Shown: positions 45,962 to 54,730, counted from the first letter of the stretch. The stretch is DNA of 64,000 bases from Roseibium album (GCF_001404515.1 NZ_CXWE01000001.1:558001-622000); one strand, 5' to 3'. Notes: a model not told the origin generated them from the letters alone. A program made the numbers and translations.

Positions 45962-46984
45962 ATGACTGTCCACAAGGGGCGCGGCTTTGCCTGCATCAAC
46001 TACCCGATAGGCATGAACCTTGGTGGTGACCCGAGTCAGGCGCTGGTTCATTCAACGCCGGATGGAAAGTTCATGGTGTCCTTGTCGTCCATTGATCTGG
46101 GGCAGGGCATGAAGTCGGTAACCCGCCAGATCGCGGCAGAAACGCTCGGGGTTCCAGTTGCCGACGTCTACGTCGATACCGCAGACAGCGATACTGGTCC
46201 GCATTGCATGGGATCGTTCGCATCCCGTGGAACACACAGGGTTGGAAACGCGGTCATTCGCGCGGCGACAGAAGCACGAAAGGCGTTGCTCGAGGCTGCG
46301 GCGGAAGAGCTCGAAGTCAATGCAGCAGACCTGGAAACAGACGGTCAGGGGAACATTCACGTAAAGGGTGCGCCAACACGGACAATCACAGTCGCCGACA
46401 CGGCAATCGCGGCGCAGTTCAAGCAGGGCAGGACACTGTCGGGCAGAGGGATTTTCCTGATCCCGCCGTCGGACGTCGATCCGGATACCGGCGAGATGAC
46501 GCCGGTTTCCTGCTTCGCCCATGCGGCTCTAGTCGTGGATCTGGAAGTGGATGACGAGACTGGCGAGGTCACCGTCAATGAAATCAATTCTGCGTATGAA
46601 GTTGGTCGAGCGCTAAACCCGCGCCTTGTCGAACAGCAGCTGATTGGTGGTGCCTGGATGGGGGTTTCGCATGCGCTCTATGAAACGACGGAGCCCTACT
46701 ATCCCGACCGGAACCATGGGCCGGAAGACTTCAATGCCTATCTGATGCCCGGTCCCGGTGAGGTTGTTGATCACAACATCGCCGTGCTCGAACGGCCTGC
46801 CGAAGACGCGCCCTTTGGCGGCAAGGGTCCCGGCGAAATGTGCGCCAATCCTGTTCTTCCCGCAATAGCGAATGCGGTCTACAACGCTGTTGGCGTTCGC
46901 TGCGACACGCTGCCGATCACGCCGGAAAGAGTTCTGCGCGGATTGCTCGCGAATGGTGGCGCCAGGCCACAGGGAGTGCGCTGA
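45962..46984 (+). CDS. Molybdenum hydroxylase large subunit, C-terminal half
   Basis: 340 residues from ATG 45962, 2 bp after the previous stop, with GGAGG upstream. Starts at the GRGFACINYPIG segment and contains the Mo-cofactor motifs SIDLGQGMKSV and GSFASRGTH and the catalytic Glu motif FGGKGPGEM near the C-terminus. Together with the preceding gene this covers the whole catalytic subunit of about 780 residues. Intact key residues in both halves argue for a working split enzyme, not a decayed gene. Confidence 0.88.
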   Translation: MTVHKGRGFACINYPIGMNLGGDPSQALVHSTPDGKFMVSLSSIDLGQGMKSVTRQIAAETLGVPVADVYVDTADSDTGPHCMGSFASRGTHRVGNAVIRAATEARKALLEAAAEELEVNAADLETDGQGNIHVKGAPTRTITVADTAIAAQFKQGRTLSGRGIFLIPPSDVDPDTGEMTPVSCFAHAALVVDLEVDDETGEVTVNEINSAYEVGRALNPRLVEQQLIGGAWMGVSHALYETTEPYYPDRNHGPEDFNAYLMPGPGEVVDHNIAVLERPAEDAPFGGKGPGEMCANPVLPAIANAVYNAVGVRCDTLPITPERVLRGLLANGGARPQGVR

Positions 46985-46987
46985 TCC

Positions 46988-47869
46988 ATGCCGGTGAAGC
47001 CTTCCATCGTTGGAATTGATCGCCCTGATCGCTTGAGGGATGCGCTGATCGCTGCCCAGTATATTGCAGGCGATGAACTTTCGACCGCAGCGTATCTGGC
47101 GTTGGCGCTCGGCAAACCCCTGTTGCTCGAAGGCGCACCCGGCGTCGGCAAGACGGAGGCCGCCAAGGCCATTGCGTCAGTGCTTGGCCGTCGCCTTGTA
47201 CGGCTGCAGTGCTTTGAAGGCATTGACGCCGCATCAGCACTTTATGAATGGAACTACACACGTCAAATGCTTGCCATTCGACAAGCCGGTGATGACTACA
47301 TCAACATCTACGACGACCAGTTTCTGCTGCAAAGGCCCATGCTGGAAGCGCTTCGCTCTCCCGATGACTGCGTCCTGCTGATTGACGAGATTGATCGGTC
47401 CGACCAGGAATTCGAAGCGTTTCTGCTGGAGTTTCTTTCGGATTTCGCCATCTCCATTCCCGAAACGGGAACAGTGCGAGCCGTGCGGCCGCCTGTCGTG
47501 GTTCTGACTTCGAACCGGACACGAGATCTTCACGAAGCGCTGCGACGGCGCTGTGTCTATCATTGGATCGACTATCCGGACATCCATCTGGAATCGCGGA
47601 TCGTGATGGCGCGGGCCAGCACCGTGGCGCAAGCCACTGCCGCCGCTGTTGCCGGGGCCGTTGCGAAACTCAGGACCGAGCCGCTTGCCAAACCGCCGGG
47701 TGTCGCCGAAACTGTGGAATGGGCCGAGGCCGCAACGTTGCTCCACGATCAGGGGGCGACCTGGCCGGAAGCGTTCCGACGTGCCATCGGTGTTGCGCTC
47801 AAGGACCATGACGATCTGGATTTTCTGGAAGGCCGTCTCGACAGTTTCATGCCGCAGGAGGCCGCATGA
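46988..47869 (+). CDS. MoxR/CoxD-type AAA+ ATPase
   Basis: 293 residues. AAA+ ATPase: Walker A EGAPGVGKTE (about 49-58), Walker B VLLIDEIDRSD, sensor 1 VLTSNRTRD, Arg finger region RRRCVYHW. CoxD relatives act with CoxE to mature Mo hydroxylases by sulfuration or assembly of the active site. Overlaps the CoxE-like gene by 4 bp, the usual CoxD-CoxE pairing. Confidence 0.9.
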   Translation: MPVKPSIVGIDRPDRLRDALIAAQYIAGDELSTAAYLALALGKPLLLEGAPGVGKTEAAKAIASVLGRRLVRLQCFEGIDAASALYEWNYTRQMLAIRQAGDDYINIYDDQFLLQRPMLEALRSPDDCVLLIDEIDRSDQEFEAFLLEFLSDFAISIPETGTVRAVRPPVVVLTSNRTRDLHEALRRRCVYHWIDYPDIHLESRIVMARASTVAQATAAAVAGAVAKLRTEPLAKPPGVAETVEWAEAATLLHDQGATWPEAFRRAIGVALKDHDDLDFLEGRLDSFMPQEAA

Positions 47870-48969
47870 CGCTTCCTGCCGCGATACGACCCTTTGTCGA
47901 GTTTCCCGCAATTCTTCGGGCACACGGTTTTCCCGTCGCTCCGGATCAGACAATGGGGTTTGTGGAAGCCGTCGGGCTGCTGGGGCCAAGGGACATGCGC
48001 GATATCCGAAGCGCTGCGATTGCCATGCTGTCGGTGCCGAGGGACCGGCAAACGGAATTCGATGCGCTTTTCAAGGCTTATTTCCTGGGTCAGGGACTTG
48101 CGGCGTCAATTGAAGACGATGACGAAGATGATGATGTCCAGGCTTACGAGCCGACAGGGGCCCAGGTGGATGTTGAAGAGGGGATGGAGGAAGACGAAAC
48201 CGGCGACCTTGCGACCTCTGCTGAAATTCTGAGGCGACGGCAATTTGTACCCGCTGACGAAAGTGGTGCCCTCAGGCACCTCGCGCGCCGGGCGGAAAAG
48301 GACCTGCCGCGACGCCTGTCATACCGGCGCGCTTTTTCGCAACGCGGAAACCGGATTGATCTGCGGAAAGCTCTTAAACAGGCATTGCGACAGGATGGGG
48401 AAGTATTCGACTTGCCGGTTACCCGCAGAAAAACGAGACAGCGACGGATCCTGCTGCTGGTCGATGTATCCGGATCGATGACAGACCAGAGCGTCGCAAC
48501 AATGCGGTTTGCACACAAGCTCACGCAAGCGGCCGAACGCGTGGAAACGTTCACTTTCGGAACGCGGTTGACGCGGGTCTCCCACTCCCTTCGGATCAAG
48601 AACACCGATCAGGCCCTGGAGAGTGTCGGGGCCACGGTCGCGGATTTTGACGGTGGAACGCGCATAGGTGATGCCCTTCAGGCCTTTCTTGCGGTTCCGC
48701 GTTTCGCCGGCCAGGCCCGAGGCGCTGCTGTCCTGATCCTGTCCGACGGTCTGGAACGCGGTGAGCCGGCGACGCTTGTCGAGGCCATCCGGAAACTGGC
48801 CCGTCTGTGCTGGCGACTGGACTGGCTCACCCCCCTTGCAGCCGATCCGGGATATGAGCCGCGAACCGAAGCGTTGTCGGCTTGCCTTCCGTTTCTCGAC
48901 AGTCTCGTGCCGGGAGACAGGATCGAGGCTCTCTGCACACATGTTCTCAGTCTTTCGAGGCCCTCATGA
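47866..48969 (+). CDS. CoxE-like von Willebrand factor A domain protein
   Basis: 367 residues. N-terminal helical part with an acidic stretch (about 84-115, EDDDEDDD), then vWA domain about 195-360 with MIDAS DVSGSM, the Thr of DGGTRIGD, and LSDGLERGE. Works with the CoxD-like ATPase in maturing the hydroxylase. ATGA overlaps at both ends. Confidence 0.9.
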   Translation: MTLPAAIRPFVEFPAILRAHGFPVAPDQTMGFVEAVGLLGPRDMRDIRSAAIAMLSVPRDRQTEFDALFKAYFLGQGLAASIEDDDEDDDVQAYEPTGAQVDVEEGMEEDETGDLATSAEILRRRQFVPADESGALRHLARRAEKDLPRRLSYRRAFSQRGNRIDLRKALKQALRQDGEVFDLPVTRRKTRQRRILLLVDVSGSMTDQSVATMRFAHKLTQAAERVETFTFGTRLTRVSHSLRIKNTDQALESVGATVADFDGGTRIGDALQAFLAVPRFAGQARGAAVLILSDGLERGEPATLVEAIRKLARLCWRLDWLTPLAADPGYEPRTEALSACLPFLDSLVPGDRIEALCTHVLSLSRPS

Positions 48970-49841
48970 TCGACGCGCATCATCATATCTGGCGGCAAAA
49001 GGATCTTCCGTGGCTTCTCGGGCCCGAGCAGCCACGGATTTTCGGTCCTTATGCCTCAATAAAACGTGATTACCTCATTGATGAGTTTCGAGAGGATCTC
49101 GGGGAAACCGGGATCATCAAGTCCGTTTATGTGCAGGCAAACTGGGCTCCGAACTGGTTCGAAGATGAAGTTGCGTGGGTGCAATCGGTTGCTGACACGT
49201 CGGGTTGGCCTCATGGCATTGTCGGCTTTGCCGATTTCACCAGCGAAGATGTCAGGCCGCAGCTCGACAGGCTGAAACGCTACCCGCTCATGCGTGGGCT
49301 GCGTCAGCAGTTTCACTGGCACGAAAACCCGCTTTACAGATTTGCAGCCAGACCTGACCTGCCTGCCGATCCGCTTGTTCGCAAGAATATCGCTTACCTG
49401 GCCGAGTATGGCTGGAGTTTTGATTTGCAGGTGTTTCCTTCACAAATGGAATATGCCGCGGAGCTGGCTCGAAGCTGTCCGGACGTGCAATTTGTGCTTA
49501 TGCATGCCGGCATGCTGGAAGACACCAGTGCCGACGGCGTCAAACTTTGGCGCAAGGGCATGCGCCGTTTGGCTGAATGCAACAACGTTGCGACCAAGCT
49601 GTCTGCTTTCGGAACCTTCATTCATAGGAATGATCCCGAGTTTGTCGCCTTCATGATCAAGCAGACCGTCAGCCTTTTCGGTGCAGACAGGTGCATGTTC
49701 GGTTCCAATTTCCCGATCGAAAAACTCTGGACGACCTACGCTGAACTCTTTGGCGCCTTTCAGGAGGGGGCAAAGGGTCTGACCAAGGTGAAAAGGCAGT
49801 CAATTTTCAACGATACGGCTGAGCGGATCTATCGGCTATAG
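48966..49841 (+). CDS. Amidohydrolase-family TIM-barrel hydrolase (COG3618 type)
   Basis: 291 residues from ATG 48966; the longer frame to 48882 lies inside the CoxE-like gene. Starts MIDAHHHIW (HxH metal motif), followed by VYVQANW, LRGLRQQFHW, LMHAGM and CMFGSNFP. Family members hydrolyse lactones such as 2-pyrone-4,6-dicarboxylate, or small cyclic amides. It probably opens a ring made after hydroxylation. Overlaps coxE-like by 4 bp. Confidence 0.88.
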   Translation: MIDAHHHIWRQKDLPWLLGPEQPRIFGPYASIKRDYLIDEFREDLGETGIIKSVYVQANWAPNWFEDEVAWVQSVADTSGWPHGIVGFADFTSEDVRPQLDRLKRYPLMRGLRQQFHWHENPLYRFAARPDLPADPLVRKNIAYLAEYGWSFDLQVFPSQMEYAAELARSCPDVQFVLMHAGMLEDTSADGVKLWRKGMRRLAECNNVATKLSAFGTFIHRNDPEFVAFMIKQTVSLFGADRCMFGSNFPIEKLWTTYAELFGAFQEGAKGLTKVKRQSIFNDTAERIYRL

Positions 49842-49885
49842 CCGATGCTCTGTCGCAGCTCATTCTTTCCATGGGAGTAAAACAA

Positions 49886-50734
49886 ATGGCCCTTACCATA
49901 CACGTTCTGGACTATGGCGACATTGAACTTGAGACATCTTTTCTTGTGCTCGGTCATGAATGCGGCCGGATCCGCCGCGTACCCGTCTACGGGTTCCTGA
50001 TCCTCGGTGGCACGCATCCCGTTCTCGTCGATACTGGGTACCGGGACAACGCGATCATGGAAAGTCTCGGGATGCGGGGACTGCAGTTCCACGACAACAT
50101 GATCGAGAACCAGCTTGCCAAACATGGTCTGAAGCTCGGCGATATTCGTTACATCCTGCACACGCATCTTCACATCGATCACGCAGGCAAGGACGACAAG
50201 TTCCCGATGAATACGACCGTGGTCCTGAACCGCAGGGAGATGGAGTTTTCCGTGTCCGGGATCATGTACCCGCAATATCCGAAACCCGACATCATGCATC
50301 TGGTGGAGCGGATCTATGAACCCGAAGCCATGCGTTTCCTGGATCTTGAGATTACCGGCGCGGAAGAAATCATTCCGGGCGTGTGGTGTGAAGCGGCCGG
50401 CGCACATACTGAAGGGTCGATGAATGTGATCGTGGAAACGGCGGAGGGCCTTGCCTGCATCTGCGGTGACGTCATTTACGATTTCAACGATCAGATCGTG
50501 AACCACGTCCACACCAACAATTGGATGGAACCGCGCGTGACGGGGAACCATTCCGGCTCGAAACGGGAAGAAAAGGGCGCGATCAAGAAGCTTTTGAACA
50601 ATTACACGTTCCTGCTTCCTGTTCATGACCGGCCGGCAAAAATCCAGAACCAGCAAGTGGTTGGCAGGCTTGCCATGACCGTTCCCGGTCCGATGTCCGA
50701 AACGGTGCCCGAGCGGCAGTGGTTCCCGATGTAA
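49886..50734 (+). CDS. Metallo-beta-lactamase-fold hydrolase (lactonase-like)
   Basis: 282 residues from ATG 49886 (GGGAG 8 nt upstream; ATG 49871 would sit on the ribosome site). Metal ligands complete: HTHLHIDHAG, His in AGAHTEGS, Asp in ICGDVIYD, His in LLPVHDRPA. Layout resembles N-acyl-homoserine-lactone lactonases (AiiA/AttM type), which also occur in gamma-butyrolactone catabolism. Quorum quenching is possible, but the operon context favours lactone opening in the pathway. Confidence 0.85.
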   Translation: MALTIHVLDYGDIELETSFLVLGHECGRIRRVPVYGFLILGGTHPVLVDTGYRDNAIMESLGMRGLQFHDNMIENQLAKHGLKLGDIRYILHTHLHIDHAGKDDKFPMNTTVVLNRREMEFSVSGIMYPQYPKPDIMHLVERIYEPEAMRFLDLEITGAEEIIPGVWCEAAGAHTEGSMNVIVETAEGLACICGDVIYDFNDQIVNHVHTNNWMEPRVTGNHSGSKREEKGAIKKLLNNYTFLLPVHDRPAKIQNQQVVGRLAMTVPGPMSETVPERQWFPM

Positions 50735-50791
50735 CTTGATGTATTCCGGGAAGTTTTTGCTTCCCGCTTGACGAAAGACTGGGAGGGATCC

Positions 50792-52402
50792 GTGGGCCAT
50801 ACAGTTGTTGACCCGAAATTTACAGACCTGGTGGACGAGCATGCTGCCGTTGAGCGTATCGGCACCGGTTTCGTCTTCACTGAAGGTCCGATCTGGCATC
50901 CGGTAGACCAGTATCTGCTGTTCTCCGATATGCCCGGCGATGTTCGGCGCAAATGGACCCGGCAATCCGGCGTAACGGAACAGCTTCGCCCGTCGAACAA
51001 AGGCAACGGCATGACTTATGACGCGGAGCTCAATCTCCTCGTCTGTGAACATGCAACGAGTTCGGTCGCCCGCTTTCGCCCGGACGGATCGCGGGAACTT
51101 CTTGCATCCCACTTCGAGGGGCAGGAACTCAATTCGCCGAACGACATTGTCGTCAAATCCGACGGGGCGATCTATTTCACGGATCCGACCTACGGGCGTT
51201 TGGAACACTTTGGTGTGCCTCGCCCGCTTCAACTGGGGTTCCAGGGTGTCTACATGCTTCCGCCGGACCACAAACCCGGCGATGAAGCCGTGCTTGTCTC
51301 CGACCGCTACATGTTCACACAGCCCAATGGACTGTGTTTTTCACCGTGTGAACGCTGGATGTGGGTCAATGATACCGAGCAGGCGAACATTCGCATGTTC
51401 GATGTTGGTGGAGACGGCAGACTGAAAAACAGCCGGATGTTTGCCTCAGGCATCAAGGACAGCGTCAAGGCGGGCGTGCCGGACGGCATGAAGGCCGATG
51501 CCAACGGCAACGTCTGGGTCACCGCACCCGGTGGCGTTTGGGTCTATTCCTTCGAGGGGATGCTGATTGGCAAGATCGAAGTACCCGAGATGGTGGCCAA
51601 CCTTCACTGGGGTGGTGAAGACTGGCAAACCCTCTTCATGTGCGCATGCACCTCTGTCTACACGATAAAGACCAAAATCCGGCCGCGGTCCGAACCCTTC
51701 ATGTCGCCGAAAACGGTCCAAAGTTCTTCACTCGAACAGGCGGCAAACGTCGGTTCTTCCGTGAATGCGTCCTCCAAGGGGCTGCAGATTGCCGCTTGCC
51801 CCGTTCTTGACCCGAAGAAAACGGCACTGCTCATTCAGGATCTTCAGAACGATGTCATGATGGACGGTGGTGCGTTTGCCGAAACCGGGTCGCCGCAGCA
51901 CGCTCGTGACCAGAATGTGGTGTCCAACGCCATTGCGCTTGCGGAAGCCGCGCGCCGAAACGGCATGCCCGTCATCCATATATGGATGGTCTGTGAACCG
52001 GGGCATCCGCTGCTCTCCCAGCATGCTCCTCTCTTTCAGGGATTGAAAGGGGAGAATGCCCTTGTCCGGGGTACGTGGGGTGTTGCCCCTGTGCCGGGGC
52101 TTGAGCCGCGGCCGGAAGATCTCGTGTGTGAAAAGATGTCGATGAGCGGTTGGGAGACGTCGCGCCTTGAAAGCTACCTCAACCACGCAGGCATCGACAC
52201 GATCATCAACACTGGTTCCTGGACCAACATGAGCGTTGAACACACGGCCCGCACGGCTGCGGACAAAGGGTTCCAGGTCATCGTTCCGGAAGATGCCTGT
52301 TCAACCATGAATGCGGACTGGCACCGGGCTTCGATTAATTTTGGCATGCAGAACGTCGCAAATGTCACCGATACGGCATCCGTCATTGCAGCCTTGCGCT
52401 AG
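50792..52402 (+). CDS. SMP-30/gluconolactonase fused to an isochorismatase-like domain
   Basis: 536 residues from GTG 50792 (GGGAGGG 5 nt upstream). Residues 1-300: six-bladed SMP-30 lactonase with metal ligands Glu in TEGPIWHP, Asn in NSPNDIVV and Asp in VPDGMKAD. A linker of about 35 residues follows. Residues ~340-536: isochorismatase/cysteine-hydrolase fold with Asp in LIQDLQND, but the nucleophile position reads GSWTNMSVEHTA, Ser where the family has Cys. So one polypeptide combines a likely active lactonase with an altered amidase-type domain. Last gene of the operon. Confidence 0.87.
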   Translation: MGHTVVDPKFTDLVDEHAAVERIGTGFVFTEGPIWHPVDQYLLFSDMPGDVRRKWTRQSGVTEQLRPSNKGNGMTYDAELNLLVCEHATSSVARFRPDGSRELLASHFEGQELNSPNDIVVKSDGAIYFTDPTYGRLEHFGVPRPLQLGFQGVYMLPPDHKPGDEAVLVSDRYMFTQPNGLCFSPCERWMWVNDTEQANIRMFDVGGDGRLKNSRMFASGIKDSVKAGVPDGMKADANGNVWVTAPGGVWVYSFEGMLIGKIEVPEMVANLHWGGEDWQTLFMCACTSVYTIKTKIRPRSEPFMSPKTVQSSSLEQAANVGSSVNASSKGLQIAACPVLDPKKTALLIQDLQNDVMMDGGAFAETGSPQHARDQNVVSNAIALAEAARRNGMPVIHIWMVCEPGHPLLSQHAPLFQGLKGENALVRGTWGVAPVPGLEPRPEDLVCEKMSMSGWETSRLESYLNHAGIDTIINTGSWTNMSVEHTARTAADKGFQVIVPEDACSTMNADWHRASINFGMQNVANVTDTASVIAALR

Positions 52403-52569
52403 ACCGGGAGGCAACGCACCACGATATCGCGGCAGCCACCGGGTTCTTTGTGACTGAGGATTTCAGCCAGATTGAATTTGCACGAGCGCAGATCGATCTG
52501 AAGCGCCGAAACTCCTGACCGGTTCAATTGTACCAGGTTCGCCTGGGGCCCCAAATTGACGATGCCGAC

Positions 52570-52920
52570 CTAAAGATGGGACAGGACGTTGAGAAGCTTT
52601 CCGGCAGGGTCGTTCACGTAGAAACGCCGGACACCCCAAGGTTCGTTTGTCAATTCGTACTCGATTTTGTGACCAAGTTCTTTCGCACGGCGATAGACCT
52701 CGTCAACGTCATCGACTTCGATGGACGCGTCGGGAACAGGCGTCCCTGAGCCACCCTCGGAAGCAATACTGACTTGAACCCTGGCGGTCGCATCTGAAGC
52801 CATGGTAGCAATCCAGCCCTGATCCATGATCGTTTCAAGATCAAAAAGTTCGGCATAGAATTCTCGAACTTCATCGACTGAACTTGTCGCGATGTCGAAC
52901 ACGATGCGCTTGACGGTCAT
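52570..52920 (-). CDS. Glyoxalase/bleomycin-resistance fold (VOC) protein
   Basis: 116 residues from ATG 52920, with GGAGG 7-8 nt upstream on the minus strand; the frame is open to 52953. Vicinal-oxygen-chelate repeat halves: KRIVFDIATSSVDEVREFYAELFDLE and GVRRFYVNDPAGKLLNVLSHL. Too small for a specific call; may be an isomerase, dioxygenase-like or antibiotic-binding protein. Convergent with the preceding operon. Confidence 0.82.
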   Translation of the reverse strand: MTVKRIVFDIATSSVDEVREFYAELFDLETIMDQGWIATMASDATARVQVSIASEGGSGTPVPDASIEVDDVDEVYRRAKELGHKIEYELTNEPWGVRRFYVNDPAGKLLNVLSHL

Positions 52921-53545
52921 GCAATATCCTCCGCTGCGAAAGCAGGATATCAACAGAACCGCTCAATGTCAGTTTCGACTGCATCCCGGACGGCTGTGTG
53001 CCGCGTAACAAATGCCCCGTTCCGGAAGCTGCTCGGAACGGTTGCACAGCCGTGTTTTGAGCGGAAACTGCAAGGCGTTCACCGAGCTCATCAAATGCAC
53101 AAGGGGCGAGCGGAAGGGATCATCAAGTCAGGGCGGTTTTTGAAAACCCGAATCCGGTTGTTCTCGCGTGAAGAAGTCCGGAACAAGCCCAACGGGAACG
53201 GGAGACTTGGAGAACGTCTTCTTCCGGGCATGGAGCGCATGTGCGCTCACGCTCGCGCTCGTCTTGACCTTCCTGCACCAAGATTTGGGAAGAAGGCGTC
53301 TACAAATATTGGGGGGCATTCAAATACTTCACCGACATGGCTCCCTCCACCGCTGGTCTCATGCCCCTCGCCAGTTCGCAGCATGTTTTCAACCAGGAAA
53401 GTACAGCAGTGGGTGCTGTTGGACACCGAGAGGAAAAGGAAAGCAGATTTGCCCTGTTCTGTGTATAAATATCTGACTTATTGGATCTTTTAACTTCTGA
53501 ATGCCTGTCTGTTCGTTGGGAGTTCAGTTGACCTTCCGCTAGACG
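52921..53545. other. Gap of ~625 bp with a structured element, no confident gene
   Basis: A plus-strand 175-codon frame (52966-53493) lacks a ribosome site, a coherent hydrophobic or domain pattern and normal composition, so I do not call it. The notable feature is a nested inverted repeat: outer 9-bp stem ACGGCTGTG 52990-52998 / CACAGCCGT 53045-53053, inner 8-bp stem CCGTTCCG 53017-53024 / CGGAACGG 53034-53041, followed by GTTTTGA. Confidence 0.45.
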
Positions 53546-53549
53546 GTAC

Positions 53550-53574
53550 AAAAAAGCCTGCCATCACGGCAGGC
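53550..53574 (-). terminator. Rho-independent terminator of the first VPLPA-CTERM gene
   Basis: Stem GCCTGCC 53556-53562 / GGCAGGC 53568-53574, loop of 5. On the minus strand it is followed by an uninterrupted T-run (complement of 53550-53555). About 20 bp after the stop. Homologous to the terminator at 54769-54794. Confidence 0.9.
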
Positions 53575-53593
53575 CAGGTTTGTTGATCCGTTT

Positions 53594-54238
53594 TCAAAGT
53601 TCAGGCTTGTCCTGCATCGCGCCTCGTTTGCGGCGAGTTCTGACAATACCGAGTAAACCCAGACCCCCCACAAGCATTGGCAAAGCGGCAGGCAATGGTA
53701 CAGCGACGGGTGGGTCAATAATCGGACCACCATTCAAAGCGGCCGCTGCAAAAGTGAATGCTTCAACATCGCCAAGTCTGGTCAAAAAGAAGGAACTCAC
53801 GGAACCGCCATCAGCAATACCGTAGTCAGACAGGTCATACAGGAACGCTATCATGCCACCGCCGGTCGAAATGCCGTTCCGGCCTTGAAATGGTGTGGGT
53901 CCACCTGTCGGTCCCGGAAACTCGGTCGCAACGCCAAGGTTAAACACGAAACTTGGCACAAACAGAGCCAGGTCGTCGCCAGAGCCGTTCACCAGTGTAT
54001 TGTCGGTAAAGCTCAGTTCCGCTACACGTGGGATGCTTCCCGGAGGCTCTTGCAAGTTAATGCCTGTCGCAAAATTACCACCGATAACACCGGTCGGATC
54101 AAAAGTTCCCTGAACCGCATTTGACACATCGACAAAAGCGGTATCGTCGAATGTGAGACCTGCGAATGTGACTGGCGCAGCTTGAGCACTGGTAATCCAC
54201 CCGAGAGCAGCGCACGCGCCGATAAGAAATTTTTTCAT
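53594..54238 (-). CDS. Exported protein with VPLPA-CTERM sorting signal
   Basis: 214 residues from ATG 54238 (GGAGG 7 nt upstream; the frame continues to 54304 through a remnant of another gene). Signal peptide MKKFLIGACAALGWI, cleavage after AQA. The body is beta-rich without a named domain (TFAGLTFDDTAFVDVS, PGSIPRVAELSFTDN). The C-terminus is VPLPAALPMLVGGLGLL followed by a basic tail RTRRKRG, the tripartite VPLPA/PEP-CTERM signal read by rhodobacterial-type exosortases. Likely a surface protein. No exosortase gene in the window. Confidence 0.85.
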   Translation of the reverse strand: MKKFLIGACAALGWITSAQAAPVTFAGLTFDDTAFVDVSNAVQGTFDPTGVIGGNFATGINLQEPPGSIPRVAELSFTDNTLVNGSGDDLALFVPSFVFNLGVATEFPGPTGGPTPFQGRNGISTGGGMIAFLYDLSDYGIADGGSVSSFFLTRLGDVEAFTFAAAALNGGPIIDPPVAVPLPAALPMLVGGLGLLGIVRTRRKRGAMQDKPEL

Positions 54239-54244
54239 TTCAAA

Positions 54245-54304
54245 CCTCCAAACCACAAACCCAGACGACCATTGGAATGGTGCAGCTGCTGCCGAGGAAA
54301 CCAT
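54245..54304 (-). pseudogene. Remnant of a signal-peptide region like that of the lectin gene
   Basis: On the minus strand this reads MVSSAAAAPFQWSSG, matching MISSAAAAPFQWSAG at the signal peptidase site of the lectin-like protein (54821-55444). DNA identity is high across 54267-54304. It sits directly before the start of a different VPLPA gene, so that gene appears to have replaced the body of an older lectin copy. Confidence 0.6.
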
Positions 54305-54533
54305 CGCACCTGGTCCGAATATGTAGTTCTTGATTCTCTAGATCTCTCTCCCTGTTAGTTGGCAGAAAGAATTGACATGGTTGCTCCTCAGCAAAGCGAG
54401 ATCGAACAACCGGCAATCAACTACGGAATTTTTGCCGGAGGGGAGTGGTTTTCAACTTTCTTAGAAACTGTTGCCGCTTTTGTTATGAACGCGGCAAACA
54501 ATACCGATCAACCACTCAGTATCGCTTGTCGTA

Positions 54534-54730
54534 AGACTAACAGTTAATTTTTTGGTAAAACCGACAATAAGACCTCATTTTCCGCCAAATCATGCCCGGT
54601 TGTTGTTATTGGCGAATTTCAGGACGCCGAATTGCTGGATATTACGGGTTCAATGCAAGTTTTCACCGATGCGAAAACTTGTGGAGGTGAAGATTACGAC
54701 ATCGCATTTGCGCTTGCGACGGGCGGGGTT
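54534..54730 (+). pseudogene. 5' remnant of a GlxA-type regulator gene with its leader
   Basis: About 197 bp that align without gaps to 55493-55689, the leader and first ~55 codons of the intact regulator. The start codon is lost (AAG where the intact copy has ATG at 55528), yet the frame stays open: ELLDITGSMQVFTDAK against KLLDITGPMQVFADAK, then CGGEDYDI. Similarity stops near 54730, where the terminator region of the next gene begins. Not expressed as a regulator. Confidence 0.85.

Noticed and set aside
42767..46984. Carbon monoxide dehydrogenase
   Set aside because: The CoxL active-site loop AYRCSFR of true CO dehydrogenase is absent (AMRGFG region instead), so only the general Mo hydroxylase family is supported.
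44052..46984. Large subunit as a frameshifted pseudogene
   Set aside because: The first frame ends in a long coherent Pro-rich tail, the second gene has its own GGAGG and ATG, and catalytic motifs are intact in both.
49886..50734. Dedicated quorum-quenching lactonase
   Set aside because: The metal site fits that family, but the gene lies in a catabolic operon with other ring-opening hydrolases, and no LuxI/LuxR autoinducer genes are present.
52966..53493. 175-codon plus-strand frame
   Set aside because: No ribosome site, mixed composition and no recognisable domain or membrane pattern; it runs across the nested inverted repeat.
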